The notes under the pieces: model-generated
The model's input: only the letters and a program-made list of their open reading frames with translations
Database searches by the model: none
What the model was told of the DNA's origin: nothing
Program-made: the position numbers and the translations under genes
In this document: positions 7,703 through 16,254 of the stretch, one piece after another
How the letters are laid out: the number at the start of each line of letters is the position of its first letter
Position numbering within the stretch: the stretch's first letter is position 1
Assembly: GCA_965238265.1 (NCBI GenBank)
Contig: OZ250185.1
Coordinates: 2,356,001-2,420,000, forward strand
Reading direction: 5' to 3'
Source: JAJDUF01 sp965238265
Lineage (GTDB): Bacteria > Chloroflexota > UBA11872 > UBA12225 > JAJDUF01
DNA: 64,000 bases

Positions 7703-8163
7703 GCTGGCCTCCTCTCTTCCTGCTGAATTCAACGGGGCAGCGACGCCGGAGTTGCTCGGTGTGATGGCCAGCGACGTCGAACGCAACGAGCTACTCACTA
7801 TCTTCACCTCTACAGTCCACGGCGCCAGGGCAATGACGTCGGCCACGTCATCGGCGTCTCGTCTTTACCCACGGGCGGCAGCAGCCATCCTGCTGCTGTT
7901 GATCGCCAAGGGCTAGGCCCATCCGGTGGCCGCAATTCACTGCAACCACGCCTGGCCGTTTACAAACGACCAGCAGTACCTACTTAGGAAGGCCGCGCCT
8001 GGGACAGGGAGCTGGCGAGCGTGTAGCGAGACACAAGGGGATGCCACCACCGGCACCCGCACCCCGGTCTACGAGCCAGCCGCCGCTCGCGGCGGAGGAA
8101 TGTTCAAGGAGATGGCCGCTCACAGCGGCCGCTCTCACCCACAAATCGCTGGGCGAGGGAGAG
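7703..8163. other. Spacer upstream of the sigma gene, no gene seen
   Basis: About 460 bp without a convincing coding frame. It must hold the sigma-factor promoter (minus strand) and the 3' end of the aminomutase transcript. The only clear structure is a short hairpin GGCCGCT-CAC-AGCGGCC at 8114-8130, with no T run. Confidence 0.5.
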
Positions 8164-9273
8164 CTATGGTAGCAGTGCGGCCACCGGGGCGGCCAGTCCA
8201 TTTCCGGACTCCTCGCCGACCGGCCGCTCCGCCGGAATCTGGGGATAGCGGAAAATCTTGCCCTCGTAGTTACGCAGCACAACCTCGTCGTCGTTCAGCT
8301 CCACGACGTACTCGGGCAGGAGCGGAATCTTCCCGCCGCCGCCCGGGGCATCAATCACGAAGTGCGGCACCGCGAGGCCCGACGTCCAGCCGCGCAGCGC
8401 CTTGATGATCTCCAGCCCCTTTTCTACGCGCGTGCGGAAGTAGTTCGTACCCCGCGTGAGGTCGGCTTGGTAGATGTAGTACGGTCGGACGCGGATTCTG
8501 AGGAGCTTTTGCACCAGCTCTTTCATCACCGCCGGGTCGTCGTTCACGCCGTCCATGAGCACGGTCTGACAGCCAATCGGGACCCCCGCATCGGCGAGGC
8601 GGGCACAGGCTAAGGCGGCCTCCGGCGTGACTTCGCGGGGATGATTGAAGTGCGTGTTGACATAAACAGGGTGATATTGCCGGATAATCTCGCACATCTC
8701 CGGCGTCACGCGCTGCGGCAGCGCACACGGTACCCGACTGCCAATGCGGATGACCTCGACGTGCGGGATCGAGCGCAGCTCCTTGAGAATCCAGTCAATC
8801 ATATGGTCGGGCAGCATCATCGGATCGCCGCCGGAAACGATAATGTCCCGGATTTGCGGGGTCCGGCGAATGTAGTCAATGCCGAGGCGCAGGGTCTCTT
8901 TGTTCCACCAGCCAGGGTGACTCACCTTGCGCTTGCGCGTGCAAAAACGGCAGTAAATCGGACACTGGTGATTGACCAGGAACAGGACCCGATCAGGATA
9001 GCGGTGGGTAATGTTCGGTACCGGGCTATCACCCTCTTCATTCAGCGGGTCCTCCGGACTCGACAGATCATCGAGCAGCTCACGCTCGTCGGGAATGACC
9101 TGTTTCCAGATCGCATCGCCCGGCTCCTCGATGAGGCTGAGATAGTACGCATTGACCCTGATCTCAAAATTCTCGGCAATCCTATCGCCAAGGTCCTTGT
9201 CAATACCGAAGCGCTCGTAGAGCTGCTGCGAGTTGTTGACTCCGTCCCGGAGTAGCTGTTTCCACTCGTCCAT
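8164..9273 (-). CDS. kamA: Lysine 2,3-aminomutase family radical SAM enzyme
   Basis: 369 residues. The radical-SAM cluster motif C-x3-C-x2-C is in CPIYCRFCTRKRK (about residues 105-115), followed by IIVSGGDPMMLPD. The PLP-dependent part includes YVNTHFNHPREVT and PYYIYQADLTRGTNYFRT. These match KamA, which converts L-lysine to beta-lysine using SAM, a 4Fe-4S cluster and PLP. RBS TAGGAGG precedes the start, with TATAAT upstream at 9299-9304. No beta-lysine acetyltransferase gene is adjacent, so a role in compatible-solute synthesis or lysine degradation is not shown. Paralogous families (YjeK/EpmB) are shorter, so KamA is preferred. Confidence 0.92.
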   Translation of the reverse strand: MDEWKQLLRDGVNNSQQLYERFGIDKDLGDRIAENFEIRVNAYYLSLIEEPGDAIWKQVIPDERELLDDLSSPEDPLNEEGDSPVPNITHRYPDRVLFLVNHQCPIYCRFCTRKRKVSHPGWWNKETLRLGIDYIRRTPQIRDIIVSGGDPMMLPDHMIDWILKELRSIPHVEVIRIGSRVPCALPQRVTPEMCEIIRQYHPVYVNTHFNHPREVTPEAALACARLADAGVPIGCQTVLMDGVNDDPAVMKELVQKLLRIRVRPYYIYQADLTRGTNYFRTRVEKGLEIIKALRGWTSGLAVPHFVIDAPGGGGKIPLLPEYVVELNDDEVVLRNYEGKIFRYPQIPAERPVGEESGNGLAAPVAALLP

Positions 9274-9298
9274 ACCCGATACGGCCTCCTAATACTCC

Positions 9299-9304
9299 TA
9301 TTAT
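9299..9304 (-). promoter_or_regulatory. -10 element upstream of kamA
   Basis: TATAAT on the minus strand about 25 bp upstream of the kamA ATG; no consensus -35 is seen. Confidence 0.45.
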
Positions 9305-9355
9305 AGACGTTGCTTCCGCCGCTGCCGACGCTAGAGGTCTAGCGCTCGGTTACGC

Positions 9356-10906
9356 CTACTCTGCGCGGTGCAATGCACCGGGGGCCATCACGGCATCAAC
9401 CATGCCATGAATGACTTTCTTATCCGGTGGACAGACCGTCACCAGCACCCCCGCGAGGTGTGCTTCATCTTCGACGACCAGATAGTAGGGGTTGAGACGC
9501 GCGCGGCCGCGCAGCAGCCGTAGCTGATTGCGGGCGAAGTCGAAGTAGGGCACGGGCGAGCGCTCCATCCGATAGAAGTGCTGCAAGACATAGCGCGTGC
9601 GGGGGAAGCTGGCGAGCGCCGTGTCCACAGCCGCCTCCCAGTCCTCTGCCGCCATGTCGTGGCCGATGGACACACCACGGCTGCCCCAAGCGAGTGGGTC
9701 AAAGCCCGAGGGCTTGAGCACGAGCTGCCGCCACTTCTGGGTGAGGCCCCGCAGCTGGTCCCAGGACTGCACCGGCCGATCCGCAATACGCAGGCCGGGG
9801 ATCGTGGCCGCCGGCGGCAGCGGCGCGGGGTCCAGGACCCAAGTCTCCGGAATGACTTGCTCAAGACGTTGCCGCACCTCGGCGCCCAGTTGTTCGCGCC
9901 AGAAGTGCGCGAGGACCGGGTGATGGAACAGCGCAAACAGCAGCTTCTCTTCGAGGTACGACTTCAATGGGGGCGTGATCGCGACGCGCCCCTTCTTGGC
10001 AGCATAGAGAATCAGCTCATATTTGGGGATATTCGGTAGATCGAACAGCTCGAAGAAACGGTACACGACCGAGACGGGCCGCAGGCCGCCCGCATACGGC
10101 GCCTGCAAGTGCTCCTCGGTGAAGACCACCTCCTCGGGGCGGACGGCAACGGCCGGCACGCCCAGATCGTCCACCGCCGCGGCCAGCCAGCGCATCTCCG
10201 GCCAATAGTCCTCGGACTCTTCGGAGACGACGATAGCGAGGATGCCGTCCTGCCTAGCCAAACCCGCACCACACCTGGCCCTATCCGTGCGGGTTTGGCC
10301 AGGCATCGCCGGAGCGTCGCGGGCCGTCGTCGCCGCGTACTGCGCCATGGCCGCGAACCGCTCGACCATACCGTGCGCGCCACCAACCGGCTCGTACCCC
10401 AGCCCAGCATAGGCTTGCGCCAAGCTGGCCGTGAAGCCCATCCCACCGGGCACGGAGTCCAGCTCCGTGGCCTTCAAGCCCTGGTCCGTCAGGAACAGGT
10501 CCGGGCGGATGACCAACGGGGTATGCCGGCGAAACCGATTCATCCGGCCGTGCAGCACCACCAGGTCCGGTCGGCCAGTGTCCAGGTACGCCGTGACCCA
10601 GGCAGGCACTCGACCGCGCACGCTGGCCTGGTAGAGACGATTGCACGCCTGGTAGAAGGCGAGCAGGTCCGCGCCGAGCCGGGTCAGCGTCTCCACCAGT
10701 TCCGGCGAGAGCCAGAACGGCTCCGGCGAGAGCCGCCACGGTGCGCGCTGACCGGGCAATCGCGCCGGGCCTTCGACCCGAAACAGGGCCGGGTCCGGGA
10801 GCAAGTCGTCGAGCTGCCGACTGACTGCCGCTGCGTCGTCGTCCGACCAGCGCTGGGGCGGGCCGTCCCGCACGGCCACCGGGGACTCGGCTCTGACCTT
10901 CATCAC
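9356..10906 (-). CDS. ATP-grasp-like conserved protein
   Basis: 516 residues, no enzyme name secure. Features suggesting a circularly permuted ATP-grasp fold are LKATELDSVPGGMGFTASLA (about 145-165) and QLVLKPSGFDPLAWGSRGVS (about 405-425), the latter like a nucleotide-binding lysine/glycine loop. Such folds join amino acids or amines using ATP, but the substrate is unknown. Around residues 200-220 an extra stretch (QTRTDRARCGAGLARQ) is encoded by an inverted repeat (10251-10305) that keeps the frame open, suggesting an inserted palindromic element. The gene is monocistronic. Confidence 0.75.
   Translation of the reverse strand: MMKVRAESPVAVRDGPPQRWSDDDAAAVSRQLDDLLPDPALFRVEGPARLPGQRAPWRLSPEPFWLSPELVETLTRLGADLLAFYQACNRLYQASVRGRVPAWVTAYLDTGRPDLVVLHGRMNRFRRHTPLVIRPDLFLTDQGLKATELDSVPGGMGFTASLAQAYAGLGYEPVGGAHGMVERFAAMAQYAATTARDAPAMPGQTRTDRARCGAGLARQDGILAIVVSEESEDYWPEMRWLAAAVDDLGVPAVAVRPEEVVFTEEHLQAPYAGGLRPVSVVYRFFELFDLPNIPKYELILYAAKKGRVAITPPLKSYLEEKLLFALFHHPVLAHFWREQLGAEVRQRLEQVIPETWVLDPAPLPPAATIPGLRIADRPVQSWDQLRGLTQKWRQLVLKPSGFDPLAWGSRGVSIGHDMAAEDWEAAVDTALASFPRTRYVLQHFYRMERSPVPYFDFARNQLRLLRGRARLNPYYLVVEDEAHLAGVLVTVCPPDKKVIHGMVDAVMAPGALHRAE
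10251..10305. repeat. Palindromic element inside a coding gene
   Basis: Two 19-bp arms (10251-10269 and 10287-10305) are reverse complements with one mismatch, separated by 17 bp. Arms start TGCCTAGCCAAACC. The 55-bp unit is read through in frame by the ATP-grasp-like gene. Confidence 0.8.
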
Positions 10907-11034
10907 AAGCTATTCGCTCTCTCCGGGTGATCCTCGAATACCGGGCACCGCATCTGCCCCGTCACTATAGCATCAGCCAATGGCGGCTCGTTGTGCTTTA
11001 CATAATCTGGAGCAACGGGACACTCCAACTCTAG

Positions 11035-11427
11035 CTACGCAGGAGGCGCAACGGCATCGGCCTCGATCTCGATCAGCATCTCCGGGTCAATGAGGCGCGA
11101 GACCTCGACCATGGTCGTCGTCGGGTGAGACAGGCCGAAGAACTCTCGATGGGCACGACCGAACTCCGCCCACCGCTCGATGTCGGTCACGAACATGCGG
11201 GTCCGCACTATCGCTGTCCGGTCGCAGTTCAGGGTACGCAGCGCCCGCTCGATCAGCTCCAGGCAGTGACGCGCCTGCGCGTAGGGGTCGCCCGGCGCGA
11301 ATACGCCGCCATCCTCGGCGACCGGCGCCGTGCCCGTCACAAAGATCAGGTCGCCCGCGCGTAGTGCCCGACAATAACCGATCTTGGCCTCCCACGGCGC
11401 GTGGGAGTAGGTCCGCTCAAACTTCAT
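11035..11427 (-). CDS. Rid/YjgF family protein
   Basis: 130 residues, the usual size. Recognised by GDLIFVTGTAPVAEDGG, CLELIERALRTLN, RTRMFVTDIERWAEF and a C-terminal MLIEIEADAVAPP. The strand equivalent to the RidA active-site arginine reads HPTTTMVEVSRL, without arginine, so the protein probably belongs to a Rid1-7 type subfamily and not to the enamine/imine deaminase RidA itself. An unknown catabolic role is likely. Well-spaced from neighbours on both sides. Confidence 0.9.
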   Translation of the reverse strand: MKFERTYSHAPWEAKIGYCRALRAGDLIFVTGTAPVAEDGGVFAPGDPYAQARHCLELIERALRTLNCDRTAIVRTRMFVTDIERWAEFGRAHREFFGLSHPTTTMVEVSRLIDPEMLIEIEADAVAPPA

Positions 11428-11716
11428 ACCCTCGCCTCCTCTGCCCGTAGGTACGGTGAAGCCGTAGATGGCTACAGCACGTTGCGCCCGTCCCCCTGCG
11501 AACCGCTCACAGGGGCAGGTATTGGTCCCAGGGCAGTGCTCGCCGTGCTTGTCACCAGGGTAGGGGCGCGATGAATCGCGCCCAGGCGCTCGTCATTCCC
11601 GCGCAAGCGGGAATCTACATCCCCTCTCTATCGCTCCGCGATGGGGAGGGGGCCGGGGGGTGAGGCCCGCCCCCATCCCGCTCATCCGTGCATCCTGAAA
11701 ATCCTGATGCAGACCA
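11428..11716. repeat. Spacer with a composite dispersed repeat
   Basis: From 11560 to about 11640 lies a composite unit: GTAGGGGCGCGATGAATCGC, then a CGCTCGTCATTCCCGC palindrome (CGCGCAAGCGGGAATC), then a CCCTCTCT end. The same order recurs at 34345-34410. A GGGGGCCGGGGGGTGAGGCC stretch follows at 11650. No gene supported. Confidence 0.65.
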
Positions 11717-12784
11717 TCACCGCTTACCGGCCCGCAGCGCCGCCGCCTGCTCCGCCGGTGACACGCTGTATTCGTCGAACGCCTCCTGGAGGGCCTCGAC
11801 TTCATAGTGCGCGTAGATGCGCTTGGTCGTCTCCGGCGAGGCGTGGCCGAGGAGGTCTTGGACCTGCTCCAGCCTGGCGCCGCGGTTGAGCAGCGTGCTG
11901 GCCTTATGGTGCCGAAAATGGTGGGTGCTGACCGCCACGTTCACCGCCGCGCCGGCCGCTTTGGCGACCCGCCAGACCGAGAGGGGCGAGAGGCGCAGGT
12001 TCTCGCCGTTGCGCCGGGGCTGCCCCCGTCCCTTGTCGTGGCGCAAGAACAACGGCAAGTAGCGATCCGCTCGCTCGTCCAGGTAGGCGCGGATCGCGGC
12101 CAGCGCCTCTTCACCAAAAAAGACGATGCGCTCCTTGTCACCTTTGCCGGTGACGAGCGCCCGCCGCGCCCAGCCGTCCTCGACGTCGGCCCGGTTGAGA
12201 CCGGCCACCTCAGCGCGACGCAGGCCGGTAGAGAAGAGAGTATGCAACAGCGCCCGATCCCGGAGCACTTCCAGGCGCTTCCGCCGTGTCTGCGGCGTTG
12301 CCTCGGGTAACGGTAAGCCGTCCATGTATTCCAGAATGAGCGGAATGCCCCGGTCAATGCGCGGTGTGCGGTATGTCGAGCGACCAACCACGTCGCTCAA
12401 CTGTTGGCGCATCTGCTCATAGGACAGCCCCGGCGCCAGCAGCCGCCGGCGGTCGAGGAAGCGCATCAAGGCGCGTGCGCCGGCCAGGTAGGTGAGCACG
12501 GTTGCCCGCCGCTCCCGGCCGTGGTGCCGGATCAGCCAGGCGTAGAACTGCTCCAGGATGGTTGCCGGTAGTTGATTGACATAAATATCTTCCTCGCCGA
12601 ACTCGCGGTGCAGGAACTCGGCCCAGCGGCGCAACCCGGTGCGGTACGTGGTGAGGGTACGCGGCGAGCGCACCACCTGCGTTTGGAGGAAGGCGGCACT
12701 GGCGGCAGCGACGGTGACAGCATCGTCCGTCGTCGGAGCCGGATCACCGGAAATCTGGCCGTTGCGTGCAAGGTCACGAGACAT
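11717..12784 (-). CDS. Tyrosine recombinase (XerC/D-like)
   Basis: 355 residues. An N-terminal SAM-like core-binding domain (QVVRSPRTLTTYRTGLRRWA, about 30-130) precedes the catalytic domain. Catalytic residues visible: R in STGLRRAEVAGLN, K in VTGKGDKERIV, H-x-x-R in VSTHHFRHHKAS, H in QDLLGHASPETT and the tyrosine in KRIYAHY. Intact by length. No attachment sites or phage genes are nearby, so a housekeeping Xer role, an orphan integrase or a remnant of a lost island are all open. Confidence 0.9.
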   Translation of the reverse strand: MSRDLARNGQISGDPAPTTDDAVTVAAASAAFLQTQVVRSPRTLTTYRTGLRRWAEFLHREFGEEDIYVNQLPATILEQFYAWLIRHHGRERRATVLTYLAGARALMRFLDRRRLLAPGLSYEQMRQQLSDVVGRSTYRTPRIDRGIPLILEYMDGLPLPEATPQTRRKRLEVLRDRALLHTLFSTGLRRAEVAGLNRADVEDGWARRALVTGKGDKERIVFFGEEALAAIRAYLDERADRYLPLFLRHDKGRGQPRRNGENLRLSPLSVWRVAKAAGAAVNVAVSTHHFRHHKASTLLNRGARLEQVQDLLGHASPETTKRIYAHYEVEALQEAFDEYSVSPAEQAAALRAGKR

Positions 12785-13176
12785 CGAAATTCCCCTGATG
12801 CACCCGCTGGCCTAGCCAAGTGTCGGCAGCTGGCACGGTCTAAGGTGTGGTATGGCAAGCCAGGCGGCGTCACCGACAGCGCGAATCGGCCCTGGTCTCT
12901 CACCTGGAACGGCCCACAGCGCAGCGGCGGTGCAACCGCACACGAGACGCCTACCGGCGGCGACTGACGCGCCCGTAACAACGCTTCCCGCGTGAGGCCG
13001 CTGGCCACAACCGCAGCCTGGGCGGACCTGGCAGCGCCCCAGAGAGATGTACCCAGGCACAGCGGATTACTCTTTGCGAACTATAATCAGCATTAGCTTT
13101 CCCAAACTGCTACTGCTCACTGACTGGTCCCCGGTGCCTCAGCCCCTCCCCGCTCGCCGTCCCGCCGCGAACCGGC
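12785..13176. other. Spacer, no gene seen
   Basis: About 390 bp. Open frames here have no recognisable content. A TATAAT hexamer at 13081-13086 lies in an AT-richer patch; no gene follows it on the plus strand. Confidence 0.45.
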
Positions 13177-13545
13177 TCACCCGCCGGGGCCATCGTGCAA
13201 CGACCGGACCCGCACCCGCCGCTCAGTTACCACAACGAACTGACGGAGTTGGTCGGCGTAGTTGTTGATGACATGGAGGAGACGCGCAAGTTTCGCATTG
13301 AGTTCCATCGGTGGGAACCGTAGGAAGATGACCCCGGCATGTGCCCGGCGGTACCGGAAGATCAACTCGCCAAAGCCACGATCATCGGTCACGAGGATTC
13401 GCCCCACTTGCCGCGCGATAGCGAGCACCTGATAATCCGGTAGTGATCGCGGGTAGTCCACACTGACAATCAGGACATCATGGTCGCGTTGCTGAAGCAT
13501 GGGACCCAAGCGCCGGTCAGTGCTCTGGTCGAAGAGAAACCTTAT
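13177..13545 (-). CDS. DUF5615-family PIN-like protein, probable toxin with altered start
   Basis: Homology begins at RFLFDQSTDRRLGPML and shows the acidic PIN-like signature ILVTDDRGFGELIF, typical of DUF5615 proteins paired with DUF433 partners. Family members usually begin MRFL..D with an ATGA overlap onto the upstream gene; here the tetranucleotide is ATAA (13542-13545), so the expected ATG is ATA. The only upstream in-frame standard start is TTG at 13620. The toxin may be poorly translated or inactive. Function as an RNase is inferred from the family. Confidence 0.75.
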   Translation of the reverse strand: MRFLFDQSTDRRLGPMLQQRDHDVLIVSVDYPRSLPDYQVLAIARQVGRILVTDDRGFGELIFRYRRAHAGVIFLRFPPMELNAKLARLLHVINNYADQLRQFVVVTERRVRVRSLHDGPGG

Positions 13546-13805
13546 GCAGATGCTGCCAGAGCCTCTACACGGCGAGCACGCCTCTTCCGTGCAACGGCGA
13601 CCTGCGCGTAGGCCAAGCAATCTCGGACATCATCTACGGTCAGATCCGGGAATACGGCAAAAAGCTCCGCCAGATCAAGGTTGTACGCCAGTTGGCCAAG
13701 GACCATTTCAACCGGAATCCTGGTCCCCTTGACCACCGGCTTACCGACCATGATCTCGGGGTCCTGGATGATGTGCCCAGGATTCGGGCGTCGTTCTTGT
13801 GACAT
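13542..13805 (-). CDS. DUF433 family protein, probable antitoxin
   Basis: 87 residues from the ATG at 13805 with GGAGG upstream. The DUF433 pattern is clear: PEIMVGKPVVKGTRIPVEMV, then DLAELFAVFPDLTVDDVRDC. DUF433 proteins have an HTH-like fold and occur beside DUF5615 PIN-like proteins as candidate toxin-antitoxin pairs, as here. The stop TAA overlaps the expected start position of the partner. Confidence 0.88.
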   Translation of the reverse strand: MSQERRPNPGHIIQDPEIMVGKPVVKGTRIPVEMVLGQLAYNLDLAELFAVFPDLTVDDVRDCLAYAQVAVARKRRARRVEALAASA

Positions 13806-13841
13806 AGCGTAGTGCCTCCACCTCACATTATGACTGATATG

Positions 13842-14438
13842 TTATCGCAGCCCCGCTGCCCCTCCCCGCTCGCCGTCTGCGCTGTGCGTATCGAGACCAC
13901 GCACCAACTCGCTCGGACAGCAATGCAACGCCGCCGCCAGGCGCACCAGCAGACTCAGCTTTGGATTGGGAATCCCCCCCCTCCGCTCTACCTGGTTCAG
14001 CGTGGCCCGCGGTACGCCGGCTCCACTCGCAAAGTCGGCCTGCCGGTGATACCCCAGCGCCAGCCGCCGCTGCGCCACCCGTTCGCCGAGCGTCGCCTGC
14101 GGATCGGCGTAGGCCCGACCGGCCACGTGCCACACCAGCGCTGCCAGCTCTACGCCGAGCGCTCCCGCCAACGCCGTGAGCGTCCGCACCGTCGGTTCGT
14201 GGCGCCCGGCTTCGAGGGCATTGACGTATGGACGCGGAATACCGGCCCGCGCCGCCAGTGCCGTTTGCGTCAGTCCGCGCCCAATGCGGAGCCTCGCCAG
14301 CCTCGCTCCAAGCTGGGCTACGCTGGGACCTTCCGGGCTAGATTGCGCGGCGCTAGGTGCCACCCCCCCCGACCGGCCGGCTTTAGGCTCTGATTGGCGC
14401 GCTGGTTGCGAATGTGGGGCACCCCGCTCCGCAGTCAT
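13842..14438 (-). CDS. XRE-family regulator with two helix-turn-helix domains
   Basis: 198 residues. The first HTH reads LTQTALAARAGIPRPYVNAL (about 55-75), the second HRQADFASGAGVPRATLNQV (about 130-150), each in a lambda-repressor-like five-helix context. The Pro/Ser-rich N-terminus of 35 residues is probably disordered. No ligand or catalytic domain. It is divergent from the alkyltransferase gene at 14688, so it could act on that spacer, but no operator was identified. Confidence 0.85.
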   Translation of the reverse strand: MTAERGAPHSQPARQSEPKAGRSGGVAPSAAQSSPEGPSVAQLGARLARLRIGRGLTQTALAARAGIPRPYVNALEAGRHEPTVRTLTALAGALGVELAALVWHVAGRAYADPQATLGERVAQRRLALGYHRQADFASGAGVPRATLNQVERRGGIPNPKLSLLVRLAAALHCCPSELVRGLDTHSADGERGGAAGLR

Positions 14439-14687
14439 CGCTCAATCACTTTTCCCAGGCGCCGCGAATGACAAGTGAGCGCGGCCGCGAGTATCATAGA
14501 CCTGACAGCCCGATGTGGATAATCGAGGCTTGTTGTGGATAGGGTGGGCGACCTTCTATTCCATACATCCTACTTTCATCCCAGCAAACGACACGATCAG
14601 GTCGCCCGCCCTATTCCTCCGCTGCACAGCCACAAGCCGGCAGCGGTTTTGCCGAGACCCTGGCGGTGGCCAGCCGTAGGCGAGCAC

Positions 14688-15266
14688 ATGACAAAGGCAC
14701 CACCGTTCTGCGGCCCGCCAACACCCGGCGCGGTCGGCTCTCTGTCTGTGATTGCTGCCACGCGCCGCGGCGTCGCCTGTGTCGGTGTGGGCTGGGTGGG
14801 TCTGGCGTGGTCACCGCGGGGTCTCGCCCTCGTCAGTCCCCTGGTCGCCACTGCCGCGACGGCGAGCCAATGGCTGGATGCCCTCAGCACCGGCCCCCGG
14901 CCGATGACTATTGAGGCCGCGACCGAGCCGGTCGCCGCCGCGCTGGCGGCCTATCTCGCTGGCGAGCCAGTACACTATCGCGGCCCGGTAGACCTCACTG
15001 GGTTGTCACCCTTCGCACAGCAGGCGCTGGCGGAGGTCCGACGCATTCCGTATGGCGAGACGCGCACCTACGGCTGGCTGGCCCGGCGAGTGGGCAAGCC
15101 ACAGGCGGCCCGCGCGGCCGGCCGGGCGATTGGGGCCAATCCGCTCGCCCCGCTCATCCCCTGCCATCGGGTCGTCGGCGCAAACGGACGTCTCACGGGG
15201 TATCGGTGGGGAGTCCCCTTGAAACGCTGGCTGCTGGCCCTGGAAGGTGTCCACCTCCCAGGCTAG
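14688..15266 (+). CDS. ogt: Methylated-DNA-protein-cysteine S-methyltransferase
   Basis: 192 residues from the ATG at 14688, chosen over an upstream codon at 14535 whose extension looks non-coding. The active site PCHRVVGANG (cysteine nucleophile), the HTH region FAQQALAEVRRIPYGETRTY and AARAAGRAIGANPLAPLIPC identify the Ogt/AdaB family, which repairs O6-alkylguanine by irreversible transfer to cysteine. The N-terminal GWVGLAWSPRGLALV strand is also typical. Alone in its transcription unit. Confidence 0.92.
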   Translation: MTKAPPFCGPPTPGAVGSLSVIAATRRGVACVGVGWVGLAWSPRGLALVSPLVATAATASQWLDALSTGPRPMTIEAATEPVAAALAAYLAGEPVHYRGPVDLTGLSPFAQQALAEVRRIPYGETRTYGWLARRVGKPQAARAAGRAIGANPLAPLIPCHRVVGANGRLTGYRWGVPLKRWLLALEGVHLPG

Positions 15267-15482
15267 GCCGTGCCTCCCGGCCTTCTGCCATAACAGGGTA
15301 AGCACAGACCAACCCGTAGGGGCGCAGCACGCTGCGCTCGTCCCCTTGCGGAACGCAATGAAATCGCTTATGTCAATCAAATCGTGGCTGGCACCCCGCC
15401 AGCTCTCGCGTTGCCGCCACGCTGCGCTCCCCTGGAACGGAGACTACCAGCGCGCTCCCCGCACGGTGCGCGGTGCGCCTGG

Positions 15483-15488
15483 TATACT
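15483..15488 (+). promoter_or_regulatory. Putative -10 element of rpsO
   Basis: TATACT about 80 bp upstream of rpsO; no consensus -35 is visible. The hexamer is the same as at the transposase gene and the two leaderless genes. Confidence 0.4.
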
Positions 15489-15571
15489 TGCCGTTGAAGA
15501 GAAGTGTGATCTGTTGATTGCGTGGGTCGCCTCGGCAAGATGGCGAAGAGTAGTAAGGAGGCGCAGACAGC

Positions 15572-15841
15572 GTGACGCTGACGGTTGAGGAGAAGCAGGA
15601 GCTCATCAAGCCCTATCAACTGCACCAGAAGGATACCGGCTCGTCGGAAGTGCAGGTCGCCGTGCTGACGGAGCGCATCCGTCAGTTAACCGGGCATCTC
15701 AATGTCCACAAGAAGGACAACGCCTCGAGGTACGGCCTGTTGAAGCTCGTTGGCCGCCGCCGCCGCCTCTTGAAGTATCTTCAGCGCAAGCACCCCGAGC
15801 GCTATGATAGCGTCATCGCGCAGACCGGGTTGCGGCGGTAG
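15572..15841 (+). CDS. rpsO: Small ribosomal subunit protein uS15
   Basis: 89 residues, full length. Starts with GTG after TAAGGAGG (15554-15561). Recognised by HQKDTGSSEVQVAVLTERIR, HKKDNASRYGLLKLVGRRRR and YLQRKHPERY. It binds 16S rRNA in the platform of the 30S subunit. It is followed by pnp, the conserved rpsO-pnp order of many bacteria. Confidence 0.97.
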   Translation: MTLTVEEKQELIKPYQLHQKDTGSSEVQVAVLTERIRQLTGHLNVHKKDNASRYGLLKLVGRRRRLLKYLQRKHPERYDSVIAQTGLRR

Positions 15842-16254
15842 CGTGGCGTCGGCAGGCAGCCCCAGTTTGTGGCCTGGGTTCGGACCGGTTGTGCATCCCA
15901 GTCCCCTCTCGCCGGCATTGGCAGTGGAACTGTCCACTCCTTGTATTGTTGATGCCGGCGTCGGCTGCCGGCGTATTGCCCACATGGAGAAGAGGGGCCG
16001 CCGTGCGACACCGGTAATCATCGGCCCTTCTACATCTGCTCTACGGCTCGTTCGTTGGGACGGTCGCTCTAGGGTTGTTAGTTAGTACATGATTATGAGA
16101 ACCATTCCAGGCAGAAGCGCCTGGCAGGCTTCTGGTAGTCGAGTGTTAACTAATAATCTGCGCCCGCGACCTGTCCCTCCCTGGCGCGCTCCTCGGATTG
16201 TGCAAAGGAGCGTCGCCACCACACCCCATCTACCTAGGGAGGAGCACTACAACT
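15842..16254. other. rpsO-pnp spacer
   Basis: A 413-bp spacer without a gene. Its right half carries hairpins described separately (16078-16153). No U-tailed terminator is seen after rpsO, so read-through into pnp is possible. Confidence 0.5.
16078..16153 (+). promoter_or_regulatory. Structured pnp leader with alternative hairpins
   Basis: An outer inverted repeat TTAGTTA (16078-16084)/TAACTAA (16147-16153) encloses two mutually exclusive stems: CCAGGC/GCCTGG (16107-16124) and CAGAAGC/GCTTCTG (16112-16134). In enterobacteria the pnp leader folds and is cleaved for autoregulation; a similar role here is inference. Confidence 0.45.

Noticed and set aside
11717..14438. Integrated element bounded by the tyrosine recombinase
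   Set aside because: No att repeats, tRNA gene or phage/conjugation genes were found beside it; the neighbours look chromosomal.
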